Positions 29,708 to 38,008 of a stretch of 64,000 nt of DNA are shown here, piece after piece (the first letter of the stretch is position 1; the number at the start of each line of letters is the position of its first letter). Made by a program: the position numbers and the translations under genes. Under the pieces are notes generated by a model that searched no databases, was not told where the DNA came from, and worked only from the letters and a program-made list of their open reading frames with translations. Source of the DNA: Moritella sp. 24 (lineage in GTDB: Bacteria > Pseudomonadota > Gammaproteobacteria > Enterobacterales > Moritellaceae); NCBI RefSeq assembly GCF_018219155.1, contig NZ_CP056123.1, positions 3,791,505 to 3,855,504 on the forward strand. Direction: 5' to 3'.

Positions 29708-30109
29708 TTATAGATAGCTAATAACGAATCGGGCGATATACGCCTCAACAATTAAATTAAACGCATTGAATATATTCATCTTCACCGCTGCGTGGCGAAT
29801 GTCGGCTGGCAGCTGCCCCGCGAATGTTTCGACCATTTGCACGATGCCAAAATCTGACACAATTAATTTCGCTACAGTGAAACCTGTTTGCATGGCGTAG
29901 ATAGTCGTTTTAATTTGTGCATAGATAAGCAACTCAAAAAAATACGCCATTGCCCTATCAATCAGGTTAGGCACATCATCAAAGAAGAATGTAGTGACAT
30001 TCGTTGCCAGTGCATCGACAGTCGAAAATATCTCACCAAATGACCAATCATTCGCAAATGCAGATGGGGTGAATAAAACAAACGTGATTAGAATTAATTT
30101 TTTGAACAT
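29708..30109 (-). CDS. pVI-like minor coat protein (DUF2523-like)
   Basis: The 133-aa protein has a signal peptide (LILITFVLFTPSAFA) and several hydrophobic stretches. Position between the pIII-like gene and zot, with 16-bp overlap with the former and 8-bp gap to the latter, matches the pVI/DUF2523 gene of filamentous phages. pVI anchors pIII at the virion end. Assignment rests mainly on position, size and hydrophobicity. Confidence 0.75.
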   Translation of the reverse strand: MFKKLILITFVLFTPSAFANDWSFGEIFSTVDALATNVTTFFFDDVPNLIDRAMAYFFELLIYAQIKTTIYAMQTGFTVAKLIVSDFGIVQMVETFAGQLPADIRHAAVKMNIFNAFNLIVEAYIARFVISYL

Positions 30110-31698
30110 ACGATCACCAATGCAGACATTGAAGCTAATAACATGACGATGACACCGATCTCACCATAGTATTTAGACCATGTAGTTAAAGGGTTAGGCA
30201 CAGCAATAGACATTCCCGCTACGCTAATATTAAAGCCAACATCCGATTGCGCAGAACTCGATACAGATACGGTAAAAGATTTTTTTAAATCCTTAATATT
30301 AGAATCAATACCATCGGTAAGTGCTTTATCTAACGCTGCGATTTCATCTTTTAATTCGTCTTTCTTATCGCTAGAGAACAAACTATTAATTAAAGATTTA
30401 TCTACATCATCAATATTAACTTTCCCCATTCCACTATCTTCGGGTTCTGGGTCTGGTTCGGGAGCAGGTTCTTTGGGTTTAAGTTCATCGAGCTTATTAC
30501 CAAGACCACCAAGCGAAGTATTTAAATCACGCAATAATTTATTATTACTGGTGCTGCTACGGTCTAACGCATCGGTAATATTCGCATTACCTTTTAAATC
30601 ATTCGCCCGCATCGTATCTAAGGTGTCGTATATGGCCTGATTCTTTTTAATGTTCACATCAAATTTATCATTCATAATTTTCTGATTAACATTGATTCTT
30701 TCAAGCATCAGATTCGTAATTTTAGTTTTTTCATTTAGGTCATTAGTCTTGGCGTTCTCTTGCTGCATCGCTTCAAGCTGCCTTAATTGATTCGTGGTCA
30801 TGGTATCCAAACGAAGAATCACCTCAGATAAATCAGAGTTAGAGCCAGAGGTACAATTATTAGGATCTGCTAAAGGGTTGTCACACGGTAATGGGGGATC
30901 GGGTTCAACACAATTAAGCTGACAATCAGGATCAGTTCCGCCACCGCCAGATTCGCCACCGCCAGATTCGCCACCACCAGATTCTCCACCGCCAGATTCT
31001 CCACCGCCAGATTCACCACCGCCAGATTCGCCACCACCAGATTCTCCACCGCCAGATTCACCACCACCAGATTCACCACCGCCGATACAATCCAAGCTAG
31101 TACATGTATCAACAACGCAATTAGTCGTTACACTTCGCGTTTGTTCACTGCAAGAGGAAGTAAACGTAAAAGGTTCACCAGCTGCATTAATTGAACATAA
31201 ATTTCGAGCATCAGCGATTTGATTCTGCGCTTCATTGGATGAACAAAAAGAGGGTTGTTCGCAAAACATGGAATAACCAGAGTCAGAACATTGGAATTTA
31301 AATTCACCACCAATATCAAAACAACTATTTCGAGCAGTCATATATTCATTTGATTTACTAATAGCATCACAATCAAAAGGAACAATACAAAGCCCTGATG
31401 CAACATCAAAAACAGTCCCTTCCGGACACGTGTCACTAGGTGTATCAAATCTTAAGATGTTATATTTTTTAATAATATTACCAGCAGTGCAAGTATAAAC
31501 AGGAGTATAATAAGTCCATGTACCACCACAAAGCGCAGCATTTGATGCTTCAATAGATAACGAATAAAGTTCAACAGTTACAAGATGGTCATCTTCCCTA
31601 TTATCCATAACATAAACTTCAACAACCCTAGTGTAATAATAATCAGCAAGAGAACTACCACTAAAAATCAAACAAAATAAAATGAAAATCCGTTTCAT
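30094..31698 (-). CDS. pIII-like minor coat/host adsorption protein
   Basis: The 534-aa protein has a signal peptide (IFILFCLIFSGSSLA), a Cys-rich N-terminal region (residues about 50-205), nine GGGES repeats plus GGGG (about 206-255), a second Cys-containing segment, coiled-coil-like C-terminal region and a C-terminal membrane anchor (IGVIVMLLASMSALVIVCS). This is the architecture of filamentous phage pIII: receptor-binding domains joined by glycine-rich linkers and a membrane-anchored C-domain. It lies between the major coat gene and the pVI-like gene. A fragment recurs at 46571-46657. The receptor cannot be read from sequence. Confidence 0.88.
   Translation of the reverse strand: MKRIFILFCLIFSGSSLADYYYTRVVEVYVMDNREDDHLVTVELYSLSIEASNAALCGGTWTYYTPVYTCTAGNIIKKYNILRFDTPSDTCPEGTVFDVASGLCIVPFDCDAISKSNEYMTARNSCFDIGGEFKFQCSDSGYSMFCEQPSFCSSNEAQNQIADARNLCSINAAGEPFTFTSSCSEQTRSVTTNCVVDTCTSLDCIGGGESGGGESGGGESGGGESGGGESGGGESGGGESGGGESGGGESGGGGTDPDCQLNCVEPDPPLPCDNPLADPNNCTSGSNSDLSEVILRLDTMTTNQLRQLEAMQQENAKTNDLNEKTKITNLMLERINVNQKIMNDKFDVNIKKNQAIYDTLDTMRANDLKGNANITDALDRSSTSNNKLLRDLNTSLGGLGNKLDELKPKEPAPEPDPEPEDSGMGKVNIDDVDKSLINSLFSSDKKDELKDEIAALDKALTDGIDSNIKDLKKSFTVSVSSSAQSDVGFNISVAGMSIAVPNPLTTWSKYYGEIGVIVMLLASMSALVIVCSKN
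30939..31083. repeat. 15-bp tandem repeat encoding (GGGES)n in pIII
   Basis: Nine or so 15-bp units encode GGGES on the minus strand; synonymous differences between units (GGC/GGT, GAA/GAG types) show they are not all recent copies. M13 pIII has analogous EGGGS linkers. Copy number could vary by slippage and alter linker length. Confidence 0.9.
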
Positions 31699-31818
31699 AA
31701 GATCAAAAAAGGCGACCTAAGCCGCCCCCTTGTATTAACTGGCAATAATGCCCGTTTTAAATCCCTCGACAATGCAGTAACTAAACAATGCCCCGAGCAG
31801 TATTGATGTGGCCACGTA

Positions 31819-32031
31819 TTACTTGCGCATCCACGACACTAATGCAGTCACACCAAAGCCGATAACAGCAAGCGCAATTACCGCGCCCATCACAGCCGCT
31901 TGGTTGGTATTCGCTTCACTACCCGCAGCACCAATTTCAGTTGTGTAATCAGCCGCATTAACAGCAAGTGAAGAACCCGCAGCTACTACAGCAACCGCAC
32001 CACGTTTTAGATTTGTTTTAATATTTTGCAT
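31819..32031 (-). CDS. major coat protein pVIII precursor
   Basis: From the Met at 32031 (GGAA nine bases upstream) the precursor is 70 aa: a positively charged start, a signal sequence ending near VNA-ADYTT, and a mature part of about 45 aa with acidic N-terminus, a hydrophobic helix (AAVMGAVIALAVIGFGVTALVSW) and basic C-terminus MRK. This is the classical pVIII layout. A longer start five codons upstream is less likely. It is upstream of the pIII gene, as in Ff and CTXphi. Confidence 0.9.
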   Translation of the reverse strand: MQNIKTNLKRGAVAVVAAGSSLAVNAADYTTEIGAAGSEANTNQAAVMGAVIALAVIGFGVTALVSWMRK

Positions 32032-32067
32032 AATAATTATTTCCATATAATAAAAGTAAGGTACTGA

Positions 32068-32310
32068 CTAAGCTCGTCCTAGCCAGCGAACGACAGACCC
32101 AGTGCCATGTGACACTAAGAACATCAATAACGATGAGCCGATAACTACTGAAAAGACTTCCATATCGAACGCAAAGATTTCGTGTAGCACAGTCGCTAAA
32201 TTGTTATTAGCTAATGCACTGTATTCGGTCGAACTAACTAGCACTAAACTTTCGCTCGTACACGTTTCTGCTTTTACGAAGTTTTCTGAGGTTAGCCCGA
32301 CACAAATCAT
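32068..32310 (-). CDS. small phage membrane protein (pVII/pIX-like candidate)
   Basis: The 80-aa protein has one strong hydrophobic helix (EVFSVVIGSSLLMFLVSHGTG) and a basic C-terminus (VVRWLGRA). Its start overlaps the upstream gene stop by 4 bp and it precedes the major coat gene by 37 bp. Position and size suggest a minor coat protein at the virion tip. I do not recognise sequence similarity. Confidence 0.7.
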   Translation of the reverse strand: MICVGLTSENFVKAETCTSESLVLVSSTEYSALANNNLATVLHEIFAFDMEVFSVVIGSSLLMFLVSHGTGSVVRWLGRA

Positions 32311-32657
32311 TTCTGTACAGCCACTTGTTTAACGACACTATCTAAGAGCTGTAACTTTTCATTACGTGGCATACGGCTTGATAACCATGCGCCATTGCGA
32401 CCACCTGCCCGAGCTGCAATAGCAACAGGGCAGATAATGGCTTTATTGCGAAATGAAGCCACTTGGTTTTGTACCGAGTGCACATCATCTGAATTAATAT
32501 CAATGATGGTTACATCTGTTTGCTCGTTGCCGTATTGGTCTGAATACGGGCGCGAGATAATCAAACGATGATTAAATTTAGTAGGGTCAGTGTTCCAAGG
32601 CTCTGAACGAAAATCCTTGCAGATACCGACTACAAAACTTCCTAGCTGTAATGACAT
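32307..32657 (-). CDS. candidate phage ssDNA-binding protein (pV position)
   Basis: From the Met at 32657 (GGAGA seven bases upstream) the product is 116 aa: MSLQLGSFVVGICKDFRSEPW, a beta-rich profile (LIISRPYSD, DVTIIDIN) and a basic C-terminal part. Inovirus genomes carry the ssDNA-binding protein between the replication initiator and the coat genes, which is where this gene lies. No family is recognised with confidence. Confidence 0.65.
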   Translation of the reverse strand: MSLQLGSFVVGICKDFRSEPWNTDPTKFNHRLIISRPYSDQYGNEQTDVTIIDINSDDVHSVQNQVASFRNKAIICPVAIAARAGGRNGAWLSSRMPRNEKLQLLDSVVKQVAVQK

Positions 32658-32761
32658 AACAATGTCTCCGTTTGGTGTGTATGCGTCCATTAAGCGCCAT
32701 GTTTAGAGCCGCCTTGGGTGGCAAACGGAATTAAATTTGTTTTAGTGCATTTTCTTTTTGA

Positions 32762-34741
32762 TTACATCGCGGGTCGTATCGACTCCCACGATTTAATATC
32801 GGGTTCATCGCCCCTTGTGGGGGCGAAATACCACTTTAAGTAATCTTCATCACTGACCAAAAGCGAGCGCTTTTGGTCTTGCGTACAGTTATTGACACGA
32901 GTCCAAGGAAAACGGCTCCCGCCGCTTTCTGTAGTACCTAAAGATAAAGGGCTTGAAACAAGAGCGCCTAAAGACAAAACAGCAGGGCTTGGTTTCGCAT
33001 CTTCTTTCTTCACCAACGACCACTGTTTTTCGTGCGTGAGTATGGTCAATAACGTGTCCTCAACAGTACGGCCACTAACACCACTAATCTTCTTCACCAT
33101 TTCTTGATACTTGTTTTCTTTCTCTTCGTAACAGGCTTTCACAGGTCTATCGGTTTGCTTAACCGTGTGACCGCCCATGTAATCAAAGTACGCAGAGAAA
33201 AAGCCTGAATCAGCCGCACAGCGAATACGCTCAAAGGCCGTATCTTGAAGTTTGTTGGTCATTCTGCGCAGTTCACGCCAGACTGTAACCGAGGGAGTTT
33301 TTTGGAATTGAAATTGACGAAAGCCAAAGGTACGCGACCAAGCCGTGACGTTCTGCACTGATTCCTGCAAATCGACCTTTTTTGAATCGGTGTCTTTGAG
33401 GCCATCTAATTTATGGGCATCAATATTTTTAGATATGTACTTAGCGATATAGGCAACGGCATCGCCTTTATCACTATCAATTAACTCAATCTTGATACGA
33501 GCGTTAACAGCAGAGTGATTAATCGTGCCGTTTTGGTGGCGTAGTTCATCTGCATCAAACTGGCACTGATAATGATTTAACTGCTCACTGAAACCAGCAA
33601 CACTTGATAACGGCATGAAGAAAACACAATGCCAATGCGGTGTACCATCAACATGCGGTTCAACAACACGTAAACCGTAGTATAAAAAATCACGTCTATC
33701 GGCAGCTGCGCGAAAGCGTACCCACGAACGCGACAACCAATTATGTGCATCAACAGGTGCATGCCCCGCCCAGTTTTTATTCTCAACAAAATACTGACCG
33801 TGTTTTTTTAATCTATGGTAGCGACCGGGGGCTGTCATCGTGACAAACAAAGCAACATGTTCATTTGCGTCTGCATATTCCTGACAACCTGCAATGCGAG
33901 TCATTAACTCATTACGTCTATTAGCAGGGTTGGACGTTGACGCATCATGTACGTCTTTAAGGTTTAACGACTCACCACATTCACTTTCGATGGTCATCAT
34001 TTCTAACCATTCAGTTTGTTTACGCTGACGATCTTTAAGCCATTGCCTAGATGTGTATGAGGCATAAGGACTCACACTAGGTGAAACCATTCCAGCAGCA
34101 CGCCTTGCCGTTTCAAATACCCGCGTTACTTTGGTATTGATAGCACGTAACCACACAGCATCATCATCGGTACGGGCGAGAATACTAAAATACACACTGT
34201 CGTCATTACCTGCTTTCGGTAAAAAGTGCGGTATCCACAAGGCTAAACCCGTTGCCTCATTAATTGCTTGCAGTGCTTCAAGTGGGGAATGTCCCGCCTC
34301 TAGTGCCTTGTTTAAATGCAAACGAGAAAGACTTGTCAGTTTATCGGCAAGTCGCACACGTTTGTACTCAGTATCTATTTGGTTAAAGTGAACAGGTAAC
34401 GCATTAAGGGCCGTTGCGACTTCCGATGAACGAGAAGTAACAAAGTTAAAAGCACGCTTAAAACCGTACTTCTTAACGCGAGCGGTAGCACCTTTCATCA
34501 AGAAGTTTTTAATATCGAAAGGGAAATCGAGCTTGGCAACAACATGATTAGCAAAATCAAACACTGTCTGTTGTGCAGTTGCTTTACCATAAGTTGATTT
34601 ACTATCCGACACACGGCACAGCATCGGATTGACACGTGACTGGCGGGTGACAAACTGCGCTAGTTCTTCACGCAGTTCTGTTGGGATTTGTCTAAGTGGA
34701 TTACCACCGAGTTCCGTTCTGTAGTCTTGGCTTAATTGCAT
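32762..34741 (-). CDS. HUH replication initiator, P2 gpA-like
   Basis: The 659-aa protein resembles the phage replication gene A (GPA) family. It shows the first rolling-circle motif around FVTMTAPGRYHR, the metal-binding HUH motif in VDGTPHWHCVFF (His about 369 and 371) and the two-tyrosine motif YIAKYISKNI (Tyr about 431 and 435), the YxxxY pair known from P2 gpA. It would nick one strand and start rolling-circle replication of the phage genome. It is twice the size of M13 gpII or CTXphi RstA and differs in type. Five bases separate it from the upstream gene. Confidence 0.88.
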   Translation of the reverse strand: MQLSQDYRTELGGNPLRQIPTELREELAQFVTRQSRVNPMLCRVSDSKSTYGKATAQQTVFDFANHVVAKLDFPFDIKNFLMKGATARVKKYGFKRAFNFVTSRSSEVATALNALPVHFNQIDTEYKRVRLADKLTSLSRLHLNKALEAGHSPLEALQAINEATGLALWIPHFLPKAGNDDSVYFSILARTDDDAVWLRAINTKVTRVFETARRAAGMVSPSVSPYASYTSRQWLKDRQRKQTEWLEMMTIESECGESLNLKDVHDASTSNPANRRNELMTRIAGCQEYADANEHVALFVTMTAPGRYHRLKKHGQYFVENKNWAGHAPVDAHNWLSRSWVRFRAAADRRDFLYYGLRVVEPHVDGTPHWHCVFFMPLSSVAGFSEQLNHYQCQFDADELRHQNGTINHSAVNARIKIELIDSDKGDAVAYIAKYISKNIDAHKLDGLKDTDSKKVDLQESVQNVTAWSRTFGFRQFQFQKTPSVTVWRELRRMTNKLQDTAFERIRCAADSGFFSAYFDYMGGHTVKQTDRPVKACYEEKENKYQEMVKKISGVSGRTVEDTLLTILTHEKQWSLVKKEDAKPSPAVLSLGALVSSPLSLGTTESGGSRFPWTRVNNCTQDQKRSLLVSDEDYLKWYFAPTRGDEPDIKSWESIRPAM

Positions 34742-34746
34742 AAGCG

Positions 34747-35340
34747 TTACAGACGAAAAGTTGCATCGGCTCGTTGGGTACGAGTGCGATAATGAATGAT
34801 CTTATTAACGTGCGGAATAGTGAATTCCATTTTTTCAGCAATGACAGTCGGTGTTAAACCAGCATCAGAGAGTTGACGACATAACTCAACTTCGTCATCA
34901 GTGCCTTTAGAGTGCGGGTATAATTCACCATATCGTCGCAGTGAAATACCTTTGCGCTGCGCTCTATTTTTAATAGTTGAATAAGTTGCTTTACGGAAAC
35001 CAAGTGCAGTGACTAACTTTGCTATTTCAGTAGGCGATTTACGACCAGCATGTTTTCGAATAATTGCATCTTCGGCTTGGCTAAAACGAGGGTTAGCTCT
35101 GTTGTTACAAATACCGCAGCTTTTACGTGTACCGCGACGTAAATCAACCGTGAATTTTTCAACATGGGTTCGACCACAATCACAAAGACATTCAACGCCC
35201 TTACCTGCATCTTGCTTAACAACGACCAATAACCCAAAGCGTTGACCAACAATGTTTACATATGCTGGTGAGTGTTTGCCGTATTGGTAATGATCTTTAC
35301 CTGACTTAACAACAAAGCCGTTTGAAATAAAAATACTCAT
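34747..35340 (-). CDS. zinc-ribbon plus helix-turn-helix phage protein
   Basis: The 197-aa protein has a metal-binding segment with CLCDCGRTHVEKFTVDLRRG and SCGICNN (four Cys in two pairs, residues about 49-79), resembling the treble-clef start of HNH/AP2-type phage proteins but without an evident HNH catalytic part. Two HTH-like segments follow (FSQAEDAIIRKHAGRKSPTEIAKLV and DAGLTPTVIAEKMEFTIPHVNKII). It is probably a DNA-binding regulator or replication accessory. It is directly upstream of the replication initiator. Confidence 0.7.
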   Translation of the reverse strand: MSIFISNGFVVKSGKDHYQYGKHSPAYVNIVGQRFGLLVVVKQDAGKGVECLCDCGRTHVEKFTVDLRRGTRKSCGICNNRANPRFSQAEDAIIRKHAGRKSPTEIAKLVTALGFRKATYSTIKNRAQRKGISLRRYGELYPHSKGTDDEVELCRQLSDAGLTPTVIAEKMEFTIPHVNKIIHYRTRTQRADATFRL

Positions 35341-35410
35341 TTAATACTCCCTGTATTATTAATTTACGCCTACATCCTTATGACGTTTTATTTGTACCTG
35401 CTAACGGGCG

Positions 35411-35677
35411 CTAACAAGCAATGGCATCAAATACATCGTTACGAACCTCAATACCGCAGTGGGCTAAATCGGTTTGTATTTTGTCGGCTTGTTTGTTGTA
35501 AGCAACAATGCAGCCTGTCATGCCTTGGTCGTTTTCTAATGCGAAATGAATCTGGCCTTTATCGACATAAACTATTTCAGCGCGGGTAATGCCACGTAAC
35601 TGCATCAAGCAACCGTTATCAATTACTTGAACTATTACGCCCTCTCCAAATTTGTCGTTTTCAATATTAATTTGCAT
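35411..35677 (-). CDS. 88-aa phage protein, function unknown
   Basis: The product starts MQINIENDKFGEGVIVQVIDNGCLMQLRG and is predicted to be a compact beta-rich protein with three Cys. It lies in the early operon between the Xis-like gene and the zinc-ribbon gene, with the same orientation. I do not recognise a family. Confidence 0.65.
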   Translation of the reverse strand: MQINIENDKFGEGVIVQVIDNGCLMQLRGITRAEIVYVDKGQIHFALENDQGMTGCIVAYNKQADKIQTDLAHCGIEVRNDVFDAIAC

Positions 35678-35708
35678 GTTTCTATCCCTGTTTAAATCGT
35701 TAAATCCG

Positions 35709-35951
35709 TTAACTGTTGAGCCTTAAAACTTCTTCGGGGTTGTTCCAAGGCTCTAATTCATTGGCACCAACATTTGCCATTTGCAGTAGTTGCACCATAT
35801 TTACAAGACGCTTTGAACCACGGTAACGTTGATAAAAGGGTATTAATCCCGCTTCCATATCGTTGCGGATCGTTCTTTCTGATTGCCCTGTACGTCGTGC
35901 GTACTCAGAAACAGGTAAAAAAGGGGCATCTATTAAAATAGCTATCGACAT
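35709..35951 (-). CDS. Cox/Xis-like regulator with helix-turn-helix
   Basis: From the Met at 35951 (AGGAAG five bases upstream) the product is 80 aa with LPVSEYARRTGQSERTIRNDMEAGLIPFYQ, a winged-helix/HTH_17 type fold seen in excisionases and P2 Cox proteins. It is divergent from the CI-like repressor and opens the early operon. It may both repress the repressor and act in excision; the dual role is inference from P2 Cox. Confidence 0.75.
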   Translation of the reverse strand: MSIAILIDAPFLPVSEYARRTGQSERTIRNDMEAGLIPFYQRYRGSKRLVNMVQLLQMANVGANELEPWNNPEEVLRLNS

Positions 35952-35991
35952 TGCAACTTCCTGTTGTTGTAATACGAGGTTAACCCTGTAA

Positions 35992-36059
35992 AGGTACATT
36001 TTAGATTGAATGTACCTGATTTGGGTGATTGGTATAAATACTAGACCCAAATATGGTAC
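35992..36059. promoter_or_regulatory. operator region between Xis-like gene and repressor
   Basis: Two overlapping inverted repeats are visible. AGGTACATT (35992-36000) and AATGTACCT (36009-36017) are a perfect 9-bp pair. GTACC...TTTGGGT (36012-36026) pairs with ACCCAAA...GGTAC (36045-36059), 13 of 15 positions. The GTACC half-site therefore occurs three times in the 68 bp between the divergent genes, which fits a repressor/Cox switch region. Confidence 0.75.
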
Positions 36060-36514
36060 AAAGTCAAATGGAATTAAAAGAAAAGATTAAGTTAATCAGA
36101 AATACTCACGGATACACGCAAACAAACTTTGCAAAACTTACCGATATACCATTCCGCTCTTACCAAAAATATGAGCTTGGTAATACCGAAGTTGCCATGA
36201 GTGCTTTTTTGAAAATATCAGATAAATTCCCGCAATATGCTCTATGGTTAACAACTGGAAAAGTTAATCTTGAAGCTGGACAAGTTGCCCCAGGTGATAA
36301 AACACCGAAAATGAGTGGTGATGGTGTACCAGAAGAGTTATTAAATACAGCGTTTAAGAAAACGATCACAACGTCTATTTCATTAGGTTGGTTAACGGCT
36401 AAACCAGAAATACAGTTTTCTATGCTTTCTGATTTAATGCGCCATGACTTTGTTGAACAGGGTGGGAAATTGATTGCACAAGATGCAGACGAGAGCGAGA
36501 CTCAGACAGCTTAA
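36053..36514 (+). CDS. CI-like HTH repressor
   Basis: The 153-aa protein has an N-terminal Cro/CI helix-turn-helix (IKLIRNTHGYTQTNFAKLTDIPFRSYQKYELGNTEVAMSAFLKI, residues about 10-55) followed by a short C-domain without an S24 peptidase motif, so it is probably not cleaved by RecA in the lambda fashion. The HTH recognition part with RSYQKYELG is typical of phage repressors. A start at the Met of residue 6 is also possible. The start lies inside the operator region, which suggests autoregulation. Confidence 0.8.
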   Translation: MVQSQMELKEKIKLIRNTHGYTQTNFAKLTDIPFRSYQKYELGNTEVAMSAFLKISDKFPQYALWLTTGKVNLEAGQVAPGDKTPKMSGDGVPEELLNTAFKKTITTSISLGWLTAKPEIQFSMLSDLMRHDFVEQGGKLIAQDADESETQTA

Positions 36515-36647
36515 TATCACCTCCCCATTCCATCGCTTTAATATTCCACGCACGCCAGACTTTCGCTTTTTCTAACGAGTCTGGCATCTGGTTAATTAAG
36601 ATTAACTCTTCCATGAGTTTGTAAGCACGAATATATTTAACGTCCAT
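36420..36647 (-). CDS. 75-aa phage ORF overlapping the repressor gene end
   Basis: From the Met at 36647 the frame encodes MDVKYIRAYKLMEELILINQ and continues to a stop at 36420. It lies between the repressor and integrase genes on the opposite strand and overlaps the repressor 3' end by 95 bp. The N-terminal 50 codons look protein-like (amphipathic helices), the C-terminal part, which is antisense to the repressor, less so. It may be real or partly spurious. Confidence 0.4.
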   Translation of the reverse strand: MDVKYIRAYKLMEELILINQMPDSLEKAKVWRAWNIKAMEWGGDIKLSESRSRLHLVQSISHPVQQSHGALNQKA

Positions 36648-36738
36648 TTTACACCTATAAAACACTGTATATACATCCAGCATACTATCGGTTACAATTC
36701 AAAACAATGTTTAATATTAACTAATTACAGGGAACGTA

Positions 36739-37710
36739 ATGTCTATAAAACAACAAGCTGATGGTTACTACCTCGTTGAAATGTATCCGTTTGGTCGTGG
36801 TGGTCGCAGAATAAGAAAACGCTTTAGCACGAAAGCAGAGGCTTTGCGCTTCGAAGAATACATGGGCGTAAAAGCAAAAAATGAGGGCTGGTTAGAATTT
36901 AATAATGACAGTCAGCGGTTAGATGATTTAATTGAAATCTGGTACAACTTACACGGCCAAGCGTTAAACGATGGCATGAAGCGTAAGCGTAAATTATTGG
37001 CATTATCGAAGATGATGGGTAATCCAATAGCGAAGAAATTCGACCGTTCTCACTTCTCAACTTACCGAAAATTACGCCTTGAAAAAGTCAGCGTTAAAAC
37101 CGTGAATAATGAGCAAACTTATCTCAATGCCCTATTCAATGAATTAAACCGTTTGGGTGAATGGAAAGCAGGAAACCCGATTGCAGGTATGCGAGCATTA
37201 AAATATAAAACGCCTGAGATGGGATTTTTACAAAAAGCACAAATACCTATCTTACTTAACGAGCTGGATAATGGCCGTAATAAACAAGTAAGGCTAATTG
37301 CTGAAATTTGTTTAACGACTGGTTGCCGCTGGGGTGAGGCTGAAAATTTAAAAGGTGAGCATATTCATAATAACAAAGTGACGTTTATGAATACTAAAGG
37401 TAACAAGCCACGCACGATCCCTATATCCTCAGAACTTGCCGACCGATTACCTAAAAAACAGGGGCATTTGTTTAGCAGCAGCCTAAAAGCATTTCGCAAA
37501 GCGGTAGAACGCACAGGTTTTGAATTACCCAAAGGGCAAATGAGCCATGTGTTACGCCACACGTTTGCGAGTTATTTTATGATGAATGGTGGGAATATTC
37601 TGGTGCTACAGCGAATACTTGGTCACGCATCAATTGTTGATACGATGAAATATTCACATTTTGCACCAGAGCATTTAGAGGATGCGGTTAGGTTGAATCC
37701 GTTGGCTTAG
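36739..37710 (+). CDS. int: tyrosine recombinase (phage integrase)
   Basis: The 323-aa protein has an N-terminal arm-binding domain, a core-binding SAM-like domain (about 60-150) and the catalytic domain with Arg197 (TTGCRWGE), His270 and Arg273 (HVLRHTFAS), His296 (GHASI) and nucleophile Tyr305 (MKYSHF). It resembles P2-type integrases. It presumably integrates the element at the tmRNA 3' end. GGAACGTA precedes the ATG. Most filamentous phages use host XerCD instead, so an own integrase is notable. Confidence 0.92.
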   Translation: MSIKQQADGYYLVEMYPFGRGGRRIRKRFSTKAEALRFEEYMGVKAKNEGWLEFNNDSQRLDDLIEIWYNLHGQALNDGMKRKRKLLALSKMMGNPIAKKFDRSHFSTYRKLRLEKVSVKTVNNEQTYLNALFNELNRLGEWKAGNPIAGMRALKYKTPEMGFLQKAQIPILLNELDNGRNKQVRLIAEICLTTGCRWGEAENLKGEHIHNNKVTFMNTKGNKPRTIPISSELADRLPKKQGHLFSSSLKAFRKAVERTGFELPKGQMSHVLRHTFASYFMMNGGNILVLQRILGHASIVDTMKYSHFAPEHLEDAVRLNPLA

Positions 37711-37711
37711 G

Positions 37712-38008
37712 CTAGCGGTAATTTTTACGTCCTACTTGTTTAGACACAATTTTGATTAACTTTCCACCCGCAAACCTTAAACGCACATCAAACTCGCCAC
37801 CAACCGATGCTTCTAAAATATAATGGCTATATGAAACTTGTTTAAATGACTTCTCGTTATTAATGATTTCCATTACTTCGGAGTGTGTCATACCAGTGTT
37901 ACTAATCAAAAGATCTCCACCACTGACACGAAAAAAATCTTTCGTATAAGAGAGTGATGAAAATGAAATTGAAGCGATAAAAAATATCCATATAAATTTT
38001 GACTGCAT
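37712..38008 (-). CDS. small secreted protein, paralogue of the gene at 49237
   Basis: The 98-aa protein has a signal peptide (FIWIFFIASISFSSLSYTK) and a mature part with DFFRVSGGDLLISNTGMTHSEVMEIINNEK and ASVGGEFDVRLRFAGGKLIKI. The mature part, with its T/K-x-SEV helix start and beta strands, recalls the BamE/SmpA fold, but this is a weak impression. About half of the residues match the 100-aa protein at 49237-49539, and the 60 bp upstream of both genes are also similar. Function unknown. Confidence 0.75.
   Translation of the reverse strand: MQSKFIWIFFIASISFSSLSYTKDFFRVSGGDLLISNTGMTHSEVMEIINNEKSFKQVSYSHYILEASVGGEFDVRLRFAGGKLIKIVSKQVGRKNYR

Noticed and set aside
30939-31083. Possible CRISPR array (short regular repeats)
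   Set aside because: Units are contiguous 15-bp codon repeats without spacers, in frame in the pIII gene.
30870-31115. 81-codon frame with Leu/Val/Ala/Asn repeats inside the pIII gene
   Set aside because: It is the alternate-frame translation of the GGGES repeat.
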